From Dendrophyllia cribrosa (Eukaryota; Cnidaria; Anthozoa; Scleractinia; Dendrophylliidae): DNA of 64,000 nt. The translations under genes and the position numbers were made by a program. The DNA lies in NCBI GenBank assembly GCA_024195265.1, contig JAJLRJ010000013.1, forward strand, positions 7,517,075 to 7,581,074, written 5' to 3'. The notes below the pieces were generated by a model. It ran no database searches. It was not told the DNA's origin and was given only the letters and a program-made list of their open reading frames with translations. Shown one piece after another: positions 1 through 10,345 of the stretch (positions are counted from its first letter, which is position 1; each line of letters opens with the position of its first letter).

Positions 1-1398
1 AATAAAACTCCATAGGAGTCTGCTCTTCATCTTCTTTGCAGAGAAACAGTTTGTGAACTCTGGAAATAATGAAGTACTTGTTTAAGTAATGATCCGCATA
101 AGAACGATAGCGCTGAACGGCAATGCACGATGGAATGTCAACTTTTTTCATTGTTACAACTAGTGATCTCATTGGCCTAGACTCAAAAACTGCTAAAAAG
201 GTAAGGTTCAAGGTGCATTTTGTCTAATTTTTTTAAGGTTTCAAGTAATTTGAGTCCCAATCGCACAACATGCAATTTTTAAAAGAAATTGTATTTGGGG
301 AACTTCATCAAAGAAGCAAAATTATTAGCTATCGTCTTCTTCTATTCTGATTGGTTAAGCACGAACATTTCCTAAAATTTATTTGACGCAAATGGATTTT
401 CTTTATTTTTATAATGAAATATAATTATTAACCATCAGCTACTCCTCTATTCTTGAAATCAAAGATATTCTATGTGGGAACGAGCCAATGCCGCAGAACA
501 ATGAAGTTTGCTATCGTTCTTATGTGGAGCATTACTTAATTAAGACCTTATCACACTTGTTTTTTTTTCCATGGTTACTAAGCAACAAGAAACTAGAATT
601 ATTACTATAGGATTCTAGCATTGCAATCTAAGTTCCAAGGACACCTATCTTATATAGACACCTTTCTAAGACAGGCCTAATAAAAATGGTTCCTGTTGTT
701 TATTAGTCCTTTAATTGTATCAGTAACAAAATTCTCGATTGTGATTGGTCATCCGCGCGACTATTTCTTATGTAATTGGCACGTGGTCACGTGGGTGTCC
801 AATAAAACAGCTATCCAATTACAACTTTTTGTGATTGGATAGCTGTACATTGGACACTTACATGTACATTGTGCACGCATCAATCAGTAAGATTTGCACT
901 TAAATGGGTTCTTTTTCAGGGGCGGATCCAGGATTTTTCTTAGGAGGGGGTGCACCTCTAAGGAATGACGTAACTGAAGGGTGACGTAAACAAATTTTAA
1001 AAGCGAACAACGCAGACTAGGTCATCTCAGGGGGGGGGGGGGGGGGGGTGCGCACCCCCTGCACCCTCCCCCTAGATCCGCCCCTGTTTTTTGCTGTTTT
1101 CCTCCTACTTTCAAACTGATAGAAAATATCCTATAGACGTTTTGAGTGTAAAAAAGTCCACATAGACATTTAATCTCTAATTTTGTTATTGATGCAATTT
1201 ATTAGTAATTGAACTTAATGTTGTACAATTCAGGGGTAATCGTGCTCGTAATTTAAAATCATCCTCGCGCTATGCGCTTGGCCAATTTGAAATTACTCAC
1301 CCAATTACTCCCTGAGTTGTACACCACTCAGTCCAATTACTACTTTATATTTATCTCCTTATAATACAGACAACGGCAGCCATATTCTAAATTAAGAA

Positions 1399-1441
<43 letters not shown>

Positions 1442-4400
1442 CGATGAACACAGGCAACTCTCAAAGAGTTAACTTGCTGGTTCCTTACTGTACAAGTACT
1501 TCTGTCTTCCCTTTATATGTACATGTTCCTCATCTCCCGCTGAGACAGACACCTCTCTTAGACAGACACCAGCTCTCTAAGACCTTAACTTTGAATTCCT
1601 CTCCCTCTCATGTCTAAGATCGACCCCTTCAAGCAAAACACCTCTCTAAGACAAATTGTTGGAGTTGGTCTCAGAGCTTTCTTGTACTTCAGACAAGACT
1701 CCTATTTGACAGACACCTACTGTATTTGAGAAGGACACCTTTCTAAGATGGACAGTTGGGGCAAGTCCCAAACATGCCAGTAACTGGCTCATTACCATCT
1801 CCACCTGGGGGGGGGGGGGGGGGAGGAGTACTCAAGTGCATTTAATGAACTAGTGTCAGGGAGGTGTGAGGCCTTACTTGGCATCATGAGTCCACTTCAC
1901 CTCAGACAAACAACTCACCGATCATGCCTCATTTGGGACACCAAATATGCGGCTGTATCATCTTTGTATTTCTTTAAGGCTAATTCAACTGGTAAATAAC
2001 TGGGACAGTCATCTTTCTCTTTGGTCCACAAGTACATAAGACCTGGGTAACGCTCCACCAAGGACTTGGTGACATGCAAGAAATTCTGTTCTGCGGCAAG
2101 ATGTAACAGTGTTGGACGCGCTGGATCGTCTTTTGAAGGAACACGGAAATATTTGTAGTCTTCTTTGGTGTCCCTCTCAAGAATAATTTCTGTTAGTCGA
2201 CTGATCTATCAAGACAAACAAGTAAACAACTATAATATTAGATTATTTTCATTAATATCAAGCACATATATATTATTCCTTTCATTTTTGCATGGGACAT
2301 TACATGCCCTTCCCAGCTATGGTAAATTTTGGTACAGTATAAAAGTTTGTCTTTAATCCTAAAGTGTGACCATTCAATTGAAAGCTACTGAGCAGTACTT
2401 AATCCTATGGTGCTGTTTATTTATGTTGTACAAGGTGGTTCTTAAACGTTTGAGTTTGTGGATGAAATCCTAAACTGAACATTCAATGAAATTCTAAAGT
2501 GTGACCATTCTTGCAAAATGAAAACTACCAAGCTGTACAGTGTAGTACTGTTTTTATGCTGTATAAAAGAAATATTTACTAAACTGAACATTTAATTATT
2601 AATAAAAAAAAAGCTACTCTCAGCACTGAATACTCCCTTGTGTTAATTTCAATTTTTCAGTTATTTCACAAACCAGAACTTAGCACATTTTTCAACATTA
2701 CTTAATAACCCTTTAATCCGCTAGAGTGATTTACATCAAACTAACCTTTTAATATCAATGCTTAGACAATCAGAGATGTCATGAGACGTAAGGACACCAT
2801 CACCCAAGTAAAAGTAATTTGATATTTAAACACCTTTTCCCCTCTACTTGTATAACAAACATATGCGAGCAAGAAAGAAGAACCTAAATTTTGATATCAG
2901 GGGTTAAAGGGTTAACATTCAACTCTGGAGTTCAAGCCCAACTAAGGTTTACGTTTTATGCTCACTGTCAATCATAATTATGGCGACACACATTGGACCC
3001 CTGAAAACAGAAACTGACAAAATGAATTGAAATCCACCAATCGCAACCCACAAACATGACCACGTGACCATTTTGAATAAAGCAATTTGTTGTTTCCTGA
3101 GACGGCTGCTATGATATTTGTGGCAGTGAAAGACAAAACTGTTAGTTGAGTCTTGAACTTTAGAGTTTGTCTGTTAAATTGAAAAGCACTGAGAATTAAG
3201 GAGACAAATTCTTACCAGATATTCCAGACTTGGTATCAGCTCTGGCTTTTCTTTGTATTTTCCATTTTTTGGCCATTCATTTATTATCACAAGCAGTGCA
3301 TTCTTCCCATGTTTATCAATCAACCGATCTGTTCGAACTTCATCCATAGCTCTGTTCCAGGATATTGTTGCATTTTTAACCTTGTTTTGGACCTAAAATA
3401 GCACATGCAAACATGAATATACACTGTATACAGTCAACCTTCCATGTGTGACCAAAGTGACCACCTCTTCTAACTGACCACCTCTTCTAAGCCACCACCT
3501 CTCCAAAGCGACCACCTTTTAAGCTACCACCTCTTCTAAGCCACCACCTCTTCTAAGCGACCACCTCTTCTAAGCGACCACCTCTTCTTAGCGACCACCT
3601 CTTCTAAGAAACCACCACCTCTTCTAAGCCACCACCTCTTCTAAGCCACCACCACTTCTAAGCGACCACCTCTTCTAAGCCACCACCTCTCCTAAGCGAC
3701 CACCTCTTCGAAGCAACCACTTCTTCTAAGCCACCACCTCGTCTAAGAGACCACCTCTTCTAAGCCACCACCTCTCCTAAGCGACCACCTTTTTAGCTAC
3801 CACCTCTTCTAAGTGACCACCTCTTCTAAGCAACCACCACTTCTAAGCAACCACCTCTCCTAAGCAACCACCTCTCCTTAGCAATCACCTCTCTTAAGCG
3901 ACCACTTCTTCTAAGCGACCACCTCTCCTAAGCGACCACCTCTTCTAAGCGACCACCGCTTCTAAGCAACCACCTCTCCTAAGCAACCACCTCTCCTTAG
4001 CAATCACCTCTCTTAAGCAACCACCTCTCCTAAGCGACGACCTCTCCTCTGGCAAGCAACGTCAGTGCCTCTCCTATTACCTATAGAGCAGTTTTCAATT
4101 GAGTATTGAAAGTAATTTTGTAATTGCTTTGGTTTTGCATTGCTACACTTTGTGATTGGTTAAAAAATCTTGCGCCACTTTCTCAACCAATCAGAGGTAA
4201 AACCAAAACCGTGACTTGCTTGAACGCCTTTTCTAGCGCTTGGCCCCGGCTTCATGTATTTGCTACGAGTTCTGATTGGTTCATTGGATTGTCTGCGTCT
4301 GTTGTGATTGGCTCGGTAATTACTTTGGTTTTGGTTTTACTACACTCAATAGGCCATTTCCGAGTTACCTTTAGCCTCTTTATCAAAGCGAGGCTAGGTG

Positions 4401-5093
4401 CGAAACCTTTCATATGAAAATGAGTTTTCATTCACATGCAAATAAGTTTTATTTGCATGTGAATGAAAACTCATTTTCATATGAAAGGTTTCGCACCTAG
4501 CCTCGCTTTGATAGAGAGGCTAAAGGCAACTCGGAAATGGCCTATTGAAACCGCTCCAATAGCTACATGTAGCTAAGCAATTAATTGCCCAATGGACGTT
4601 TATAGAGGAGATGTTTGACCAATTACAATTTTAAACAACTTCTTTTTATCATGACATGTTATACAAAGAAGTTGAAGTACATGATGCTTCACACTGTGCC
4701 ATTATATTGATCCTCAGAAACATCTAATTGCACTATCTGATTTTTGCGACGGCAGCTGGGGAATTTTAAAACGAATTTTCATTCATGAATGCACATTGGT
4801 AAAATACCCGATCGCTTAATCACCTCCATATGAGTCTTGGTAACGAATCAAAGGTCATAAAATATGAGAATCAAAGTAAATAGAGCAGGCAAACAAACAT
4901 AAACAAAACAATGTGTAGCAGATGAATGAAATATATTAGGAAATATGCACTGCACCTTTAGCCAAAAGTCTTTGTCGAATTTCTCTTCCAACTCATCTTC
5001 GGCCTGATCTGTAGCTTCATTTGGACTCTGTCTTTCTTCCATTTCTCTCTCTTCAACGGGAATTACTAAGTACTCGTCTTTTTTCTTCGACAT
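1..5093 (-). CDS. Ankyrin-repeat protein, 5' four exons (partial, leaves window)
   Basis: Exons on the minus strand are 4956-5093, 3216-3392, 1919-2205 and 1-59 (continues left). Each intron has GT-AG ends, and the frame runs through as phases 0, 0 and 2. The N-terminus is acidic and charged (starts MSKKKDEYLV, residues 1-46). Residues 47-105 hold a segment containing KNALLVIINEWP. Residues about 136-200 look like ankyrin repeats (TLLHLAAEQNFLHVTKSLVE, then PVELALKKYKDDTAAYLV). The model ends at residue 220 with QTPMEFY. I chose the Met at 5093; an upstream in-frame Met at 5111 would add six residues. Cnidarian TRPA-type channels and other signalling proteins have ankyrin N-termini like this, but no channel domain is in the window, so only 'ankyrin-repeat protein' is supported. 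Introns 1 to 3 are filled with repeats listed separately. Confidence 0.72.
81..541. mobile_element. Foldback element, copy 1
   Basis: Terminal inverted repeats of about 30 bp: TAATGATCCGCATAAGAACG on the left (87-106) pairs with CGTTCTTATGTGGAGCATTA on the right (515-534). The body is AT-rich and non-coding. A second copy with the same termini lies at 35212-35659. It sits in the third intron of the ankyrin gene. Confidence 0.6.
795..857. repeat. Short palindrome
   Basis: A hairpin-forming inverted repeat. GTGTCCAATAAAACAGCTAT pairs with ATAGCTGTACATTGGACAC around a short T-rich loop. Probably a MITE remnant. Confidence 0.55.
917..1086. mobile_element. Short TIR element (CAGGGGCGGAT termini)
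   Basis: Begins CAGGGGCGGATCCAGGA and ends with the inverted partner CTAGATCCGCCCCTG. It is 170 bp, with an internal poly-G run next to a C-rich stretch. This GGGGCGGATC terminus resembles short DNA elements found widely in metazoans. It is non-coding. Confidence 0.6.
1204..1341. repeat. Imperfect foldback
   Basis: AGTAATTGAACTTAATGTTG on the left pairs imperfectly with the inverted stretch ending CAGTCCAATTACT on the right, around a GC-rich centre. Non-coding. Confidence 0.4.
1399..1446. repeat. (ATG)n microsatellite
   Basis: About fourteen consecutive ATG triplets with one ACG interruption. The poly-Met frame across it is an artefact of the repeat. Confidence 0.9.
1530..1760. repeat. Degenerate CTCTAAGACAGACACC repeats
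   Basis: Several spaced copies of a motif close to CTCTNAGACAGACACC. The same motif forms larger arrays at 39590-41365 and 60130-60545. A run of about 17 G follows at about 1807. No coding potential. Confidence 0.55.
2370..2600. repeat. Degenerate copies of the dispersed 88-bp repeat
   Basis: Two weak copies of the family recognised by AAAGTGTGACCATTCAA, a GAAAGCTAC core and GTTTGAGTTTGTGGATGAAA. Better copies are at 27481-28145 and 62640-63245. Intron 2 of the ankyrin gene holds nothing else recognisable. Confidence 0.5.
3463..4065. repeat. GACCACCTCTTCTAAGC minisatellite
   Basis: About 600 bp of tandem units of roughly 17 bp, consensus near GCGACCACCTCTTCTAA, with many point variants. It sits inside intron 1 of the ankyrin gene. 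A related array with a longer unit lies at 60838-61650. Unit length and degeneracy exclude a CRISPR array. Confidence 0.85.
4086..4557. mobile_element. MITE family A, interrupted by another MITE
   Basis: The left end GAGCAGTTTTCAATTGAGTA matches the intact copy at 6429-6717. The right end (ATTGAAACCGCTCC) is separated from the body by a palindromic element at 4351-4545. Removing that insert with a 2-bp AT duplication gives a CACTCAATTGAAACCGCTCC end like the intact sibling. Confidence 0.65.
4351..4545. mobile_element. Palindromic MITE (AGGCCATTTCCGAGT termini)
   Basis: An almost perfect 195-bp hairpin: AGGCCATTTCCGAGTTACCT on the left and its inverse ending GAAATGGCCT on the right. The centre is TGCAAATAAGTTTTATTTGC. 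It is inserted in MITE A. A second copy is at 36714-36910, and the element at 31189-31377 shares the AGGCCATTT end. Confidence 0.75.
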
Positions 5094-5512
5094 CTTGCTT
5101 TTATAACACAAACTTTAACACAAACCCACCTCCCAAAATTAGTCATGCAAAATATTGCACACAGTCACGCTCAAAACGCTTGACTTCACTTCTCGCATTT
5201 GATTGGTTCAACAAAAAAACGGAAGTTGTGTGTGTGTTTCCTTAACCGGAAGTTTGGCGTTGAAGCCCGATTTTCAGCAAATTGCTTTATTTGGTGCCAT
5301 CAGAAACTCACGAGATTCTAGTGCTAATAAAAGGCCACGACTTAAAGTTAACTCTAAAAAGTTCGAAAGTAAATGTCGAAATGTTTTACCTCCATTTTAC
5401 CGTTCACACGAAACGATTCGATTAACCACCCCCTTTGTTTTCAATTTATACCCTGACTTTCAGTGTATGTCATGGTTCAGTCCTTCGTTTTAATGCTGGC
5501 GTGAACAAAAGA

Positions 5513-5905
5513 CTTAAAGGAGCTATGTCATGGTGATTTTGAGGTTTTGGGTCAAAACTTCCCCAAATTAAAACTATGTATCTTTGTCACACACGAAATA
5601 TGCTTATAGAATACTGCTAGGAAGATATCAAGTGAATTCTCGAAGAGAAAATAAACCATAATTAGAGTTTTAGCGAGATTTCGAAGAGAGAAGCGATAAA
5701 CTTGAAAAAAAATTGCCAATTTTTTCAAGATGCAATCCATTTGCATCCTGGCCATCTGCAGCCCAAGACACTTATATTTACTCTTAGAGCACTAGTAGAA
5801 TAATTTTAAACAAAACTGGACAATTAATTATTTTTGGGTTTTCGCTGAGATAAAGATGTATTTTGGCTTTTGAAAGTAACACTAAACATAGTGACAAAGC
5901 TCCTT
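5513..5905. mobile_element. Foldback element with TTTAAAGGAGC-type ends
   Basis: Starts TTAAAGGAGCTATGTCATGG and ends with the inverted GTGACAAAGCTCCTTTAAA. The body is AT-rich. A related degenerate segment continues to about 6240 (AAAGAGACAGTATCACGAGG), and similar elements are at 9568-9960 and 21168-21495. It lies between the ankyrin gene and the next minus-strand gene. Confidence 0.55.
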
Positions 5906-6428
5906 TAAAGAGACAGTATCACGAGGATTTGGTGTCCAGTTTTGTGATAAATCACCACCCTAGTGCATCAAAGCTGACGATGAGTGTATCTAGGCATAGA
6001 AGGTATGTCCAGAAATGCAGGCTAATGAGATTCATGCTTTTTATGATAGACATCATGAAGTGTCCCCTAACCCTAATTCTCACCTAAACGCAAGCAATTC
6101 TGTCAAACATGAAGTCATATGCAAATGACAAATAATTGTGTGTAATATGAAGTTCCCAAGGTCCGAGTTACCTGCATTTCTGGACATAAGTCGGCATAGA
6201 CGGACTGGGTCGGAATGAATTGCAACTAAAAAAAGAGAAAGCCTTTAGGGCAGTAATCTTTTTCAAGATCTTGCATTTTGTTTCCAAAATGGGCTAGAAC
6301 CGACACCATATTTTGTAATTCTTTCAAGAATTGGTTGATTTCTTTCTCTTGGTGGTTTAGTATTATTTGTAAATAAGTAAAGATCAGTAAAGGTATGATA
6401 AATAATATGTAATAGCTTTTATCTATAT

Positions 6429-6717
6429 TAGAGCAGTTTTCAATTGAGTGTCAAAAGTAATTACACAATTGATTTGTTTTTTCATTGCTACGCTTTGTGA
6501 TTGGCTAAAAAATCTCGCGTCACTTTCTCGATCAATCAGAAGTAAAACCAAAACCAATCGTGACTTGCTCGCACGCGTTTTCCCGCGCTTGGCGCCGCCG
6601 ACATGTAATTGCTTCCAGCTCTGATTGGTTCATTGGATTGTTTACGACTGCTGTGATTGGTCAGAGTAATAACTTTGGTTTTGATTTTACGACACTCAAT
6701 TGAAAACTGCTCTATTA
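6429..6717. mobile_element. MITE family A, intact copy
   Basis: TIRs are GAGCAGTTTTCAATTGAGTG and its inverse CACTCAATTGAAAACTGCTC, flanked by TA on both sides (Tc1/mariner-type target). The interior carries repeated TGTGATTGG motifs. Other copies or fragments are at 4086-4557, 30535-30815 and 35860-35960. Confidence 0.75.
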
Positions 6718-7630
6718 TAGCCCCTGCCACTATAACCCGTTGACCACAGAATTTTCACGATAAAGCCACAATATATGGCCACAAATTTGCCTGTCATTTT
6801 GTCACTTGACTTTAAACTTTCCAAAACATTGACTAATTTCTTAGAATCCTATTTAGGGCAAGGTAGAAGACAAAAAAAAATCTCTTTATTTTTCATTCTC
6901 CCGCCCACAGCAAACGCATGTATATTACGCGTTTGGTATATAGTACGGTATACAAATGCAGTCTGAATCAAACGTTTTAGTGCGAAGGACTGTATCGGAC
7001 ATAAGCTAACAAAAAGACAACTTTTGTAAGAATTTAAAACATGATATATTTCTCTTATCGTGTTTTTAGTTTACAGCAGGTTAACTTGAAGTTATCTGTC
7101 ATATTAAAACTACGTGACATTATGAGTGTTGAAATTCTCATTAATTCGATAGCGTATATAATAATACGCTTTGCTATTGTAGCATGCTATTTACTTTGAG
7201 AGAATTTGTTATTAAATCAACAATTTTCTAACTTCCGTGAACTTCTACAGTTGAATGTCAAAAATAGAATTGATGGAAGGTTACATGTTTACACGATACA
7301 TTGATTCAGTACAACTGATAATGCTTTAAAATGGCTAGATTTATTTATATTACAGGTTAAAAAATTAAATGTAACATACCTTTAAAAAATAAGTGACTTG
7401 ACATCAATCGCGACCAAAAATGGATCAGCCCTGATTCATGCATGTAATCAAAACAAAATACCTTGACAATGACAAGAAAGCGACTGACTTGTACAGTATT
7501 TCAGTTTCAATGTCAAAAAACGCACCACACTTTAGCTTAAACACAAAATTCAGATCAAAGTTTTAAACGATATTTAAGTAGCGTTTCGTCATTTCATATA
7601 TCAGTTTTTAATTTTGATTCTGTTATGGTA
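6718..7630. other. Non-coding interval, nothing recognised
   Basis: AT-rich sequence with no open frame showing codon structure, no clear repeat and no RNA gene seen. The segment next to 7631 is probably 3' untranslated sequence of the following minus-strand gene. Confidence 0.4.
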
Positions 7631-8140
7631 CTAAGTTCCACGAATTGCTGCCACAAGCGTATCTAACCCAGCACCCTCAAAATCATTTGGTCGCTCTATC
7701 TTCTCGGGGTTTGCTAATCCAAGGCTGTAAGATTCGGGCCATTCAAGGGTTCCAAAACACACAGGGAAAATCTTATTGGGCAGTACAGTTCCGCTCTCAT
7801 CGGTGAAACATTCGCGTGATGGATCATCCTCGCCTAAACACAGGACTATAACCACGCAGTTGGGATTTGCCAGCCATTGCGACGTCCGGCTCCTAATGTT
7901 TTGTTCATCCTGCTCAAACAAATTCACAGCGTTTTTGCTCTCAATTGCCACACATCCAGGAGGTTTAACTTGATTCAGTGCATCGCAGAAATGATCAACG
8001 ACATCACTCATCTTTTCGTTTTCCGATGAAGCCTTATATAAGAGTAACACGTTTTTTGTGTCGTCCAATGATTTTCCTCTCGAAACAACAGGTTTGGACT
8101 GTGCTTTGGCGGACTTCGGTTTTGTGTGATCGCTTCCCAT
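7631..8140 (-). CDS. Small TIR/SEFIR-like protein A, Met-Gly start
   Basis: A 169-residue protein in one coding exon, beginning MGSDHTKPK. Gly2 and Thr6 followed by Lys7 fit the classical N-myristoylation signal, suggesting membrane anchoring. After a basic linker, residues about 28-165 form an alternating alpha/beta domain: a first strand NVLLLYKA, a helix VVDHFCDALNQVKPPG, then a central SQWL...CVVIVLCLG. That is the strand-helix order of TIR/SEFIR domains; family membership is by pattern only. The gene at 14439-14987 is its paralogue (shared VDHFCDA, KPPG, LGL...P.DFE). A splice acceptor (TTTCTTTCAG) ends 2 nt before the ATG, so there is a 5' intron. Candidate upstream exons at 10125-10345 would join in frame and could move the start. 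Function unknown; an adaptor in receptor signalling is a guess. Confidence 0.7.
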   Translation of the reverse strand: MGSDHTKPKSAKAQSKPVVSRGKSLDDTKNVLLLYKASSENEKMSDVVDHFCDALNQVKPPGCVAIESKNAVNLFEQDEQNIRSRTSQWLANPNCVVIVLCLGEDDPSRECFTDESGTVLPNKIFPVCFGTLEWPESYSLGLANPEKIERPNDFEGAGLDTLVAAIRGT

Positions 8141-9567
8141 GGCTGAAAGAAACAGTAAAAGAGCGATTAAATAAAGAAACAGTAAAAGAGCGATTAATAG
8201 CGAAAAATACCTTTTCAGTTCAGTGCTACCGCGACAAAAGTTAGTACCGTAAGCATTTAAAAACTGAAATCTTTCGCCTTCACTTTCTAACTTTAGCGCC
8301 GTTCAAGTCATTTTAACTGATGGATAAAAGTGATTTATTAATGAAGTTTTCATTGCAACCTGCCACGTTAAAATAACTTAAATTAGCATACGTAAATTGA
8401 ATTGAATAACATTTTCCATTTGTATACAGTAACTGAGATATTCAAAATTCAAAGTTTCGACGACGTCTTTTTTTACCTTTTTCTCGTGTGTTCACTTAAA
8501 AACTACAATTATATACAAGTAAAAAGCTTTCAAATAATATTTTTAGCCAAACCGTCTTTGTATGCCTTATGAGTTAGTTTTGTCGCGATGTGTGATTTAT
8601 TTAAACGATATGCTTTTTTAACATCTGCCGTAAGTTTATCTTCTTTGCAGTTTTAATTTGAATTTAAAGAACTCCTAAGATAGAAACTTTTAAAATATGA
8701 TTTTGTCTACAACTAATAAAAATTACAATTTCATTTGTCGGAGTTAAATCAAAGCAGATAACCATGTCTACATCAAGTAACATCTTTTAATTAACAACCG
8801 AATCAGACTTCAATTGTAAGCAAGCAAGATCAAAGTTTGAATATCGTAGAGTTGAAAACTAAAACAACTTTATAATATAGATTTAAGATTTTGATTCGAC
8901 GGTCAAAAAACGGGAGAGAACGTACGAGAGAAGAGTCCAGAAACATTCAAGTTATTTTAACAGATAAAAACGATTCTCGGCGTTACAACAAGAGATAATG
9001 TTGCGCATGCGTGCAAGTTACAACAATCCCAAATTCAAGACTCTTGAATCCAACAAATGAACAAAGTATTGCTTAAGAGCTTTCATTTCAATGGTCACAC
9101 TTAAGACATCCGATTCTGTATAGTAAAGGATCTAATCAGCTATAAAAAAACGAAACGATATGATAAAAAAAAATAGAGAAGTTATATTTGACAATCCAAT
9201 ATTTCGAAAGACACTTCGGGGAATTTTTTTCACAAACTCAAAAGTTGAATCTCATTTGGCCACTCTATGTTTAGGGTTTTAAAAACAAAGTGCGCCAATG
9301 ACTCAGTCCTAGTCTGTTCAAGGTGTGCAGATCATATAATGAGAAGCAACGCGAAGAAAAAATTGCGAGCCGAGAATAAAGCTTTCGAAATATTTTTAGT
9401 CCTGCTTCACGCGCCGCCTGTTCTTCGCACATCACTAACTGAACGCCTAGAACAGGCTAACTTGATTGGTGCTAACAAACGTTGGAGCCGATGACGCAAA
9501 GTCGTAAATGGAAGCCACAGTCCACTCTTGGTGTAGGGAAAAGTAGTCACTTAAGGGAGGTGGTTGC

Positions 9568-9960
9568 TTAAAGAGACACTGTCACCTATTTTTAGTATCA
9601 CTTTGAAAAGCCAAGAAACATATTTGTTTCAATGGAAACTTTAAAATAATGGTCCAGTTTTGTAAACAAATACCCTACTAGTGCACAGAAACTAGTATTC
9701 GTTATCTTTGGCTGTGGATGGCCAGGATGGAAATGGATTGCAACTTGAAAAAATTGGCCAATTTTTTCAAGTTCCTCCCAAGAGTCGTGGAAAAATCGCA
9801 GAAAAACTTATTATGGTTTGTTCTTCTTTGAAGAAATCACTTGATATTATCTTCTTGGTGTTCTAAAAGCAATTTTATTTTGAGCAAAGGTACTTTGTCA
9901 TATATTTAGTGTATTTTGACCAAAACACAGCAAAGTCTGTGTGACAATGCCCCTTTAAGA
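9568..9960. mobile_element. Foldback element with TTAAAGAGACAC ends
   Basis: Begins TTAAAGAGACACTGTCACC and ends GTGTGACAATGCCCCTTTAA, inverted partners with mismatches. It shares body sequence (GGCCAGGATGGAAATGGATT) with the element at 12655-13040. The rest of 8143-10124 is AT-rich with no recognised feature, apart from weak inverted remnants near 9300-9470. Confidence 0.5.
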
Positions 9961-10124
9961 GAAAAATCAAGACAAAGTTTGACTGAGAAACAAAACGGTT
10001 ATTTACAAAGTAGTCGCCCTTACGGGAAGTGGTCGCTTTGCGTTAAGAGAGAGTTGACTGTATATAGCAGTGACGTACCTGTTAGGGGCTTTCTCATGGT
10101 CTCTGTTATGTAGTTGTTGCTTAC

Positions 10125-10345
10125 CTCTGAACTCCTTTAGTTTGGACGAAGTATAAGTTTGGTCAGGAAAACCGACGACAACTTCGCCTTTTATTTGATG
10201 GAGACTACGCTGGCGGAAAAACAAACAATAACATAAAGATATCAGTGTAATGTATTAAGACTCCGGTAATCCATCACCAGCCACGTGCAAGGAAAACAAA
10301 TACCTCTTCATTTAAGGTGTTGTTGCTGAGGAAGGCCATATTCAT
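10125..10345 (-). other. Candidate upstream exons of TIR/SEFIR-like gene A
   Basis: Two putative minus-strand exons, 10304-10345 and 10125-10209. The first reads MNMAFLSNNTLNEE and ends GAAGAG|GTATTTG. The second follows a strong pyrimidine-rich acceptor (TTTTTCCGCCAG), encodes 28 residues without a stop and ends AGAG|GTAAGC. Splicing to the acceptor at 8143 stays in frame, adding 43 residues before the Met-Gly start. They may be coding or a 5' leader. The paralogue has its intron 3 nt, not 2 nt, before its ATG; that phase difference favours a leader. Confidence 0.4.

Noticed and set aside
1399..1617. Open frame starting with a run of Met
   Set aside because: Created by the ATG microsatellite. 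No codon structure after it.
3463..4065. CRISPR-like repeated array
   Set aside because: Units of about 17 bp run head to tail with no unique spacers, in a eukaryotic intron. It is a minisatellite.
4124..4417. 97-codon frame and its near-copy at 36521-36781
   Set aside because: Both run through MITE sequence and end in the same palindromic element; similarity is due to the repeat, not a protein.
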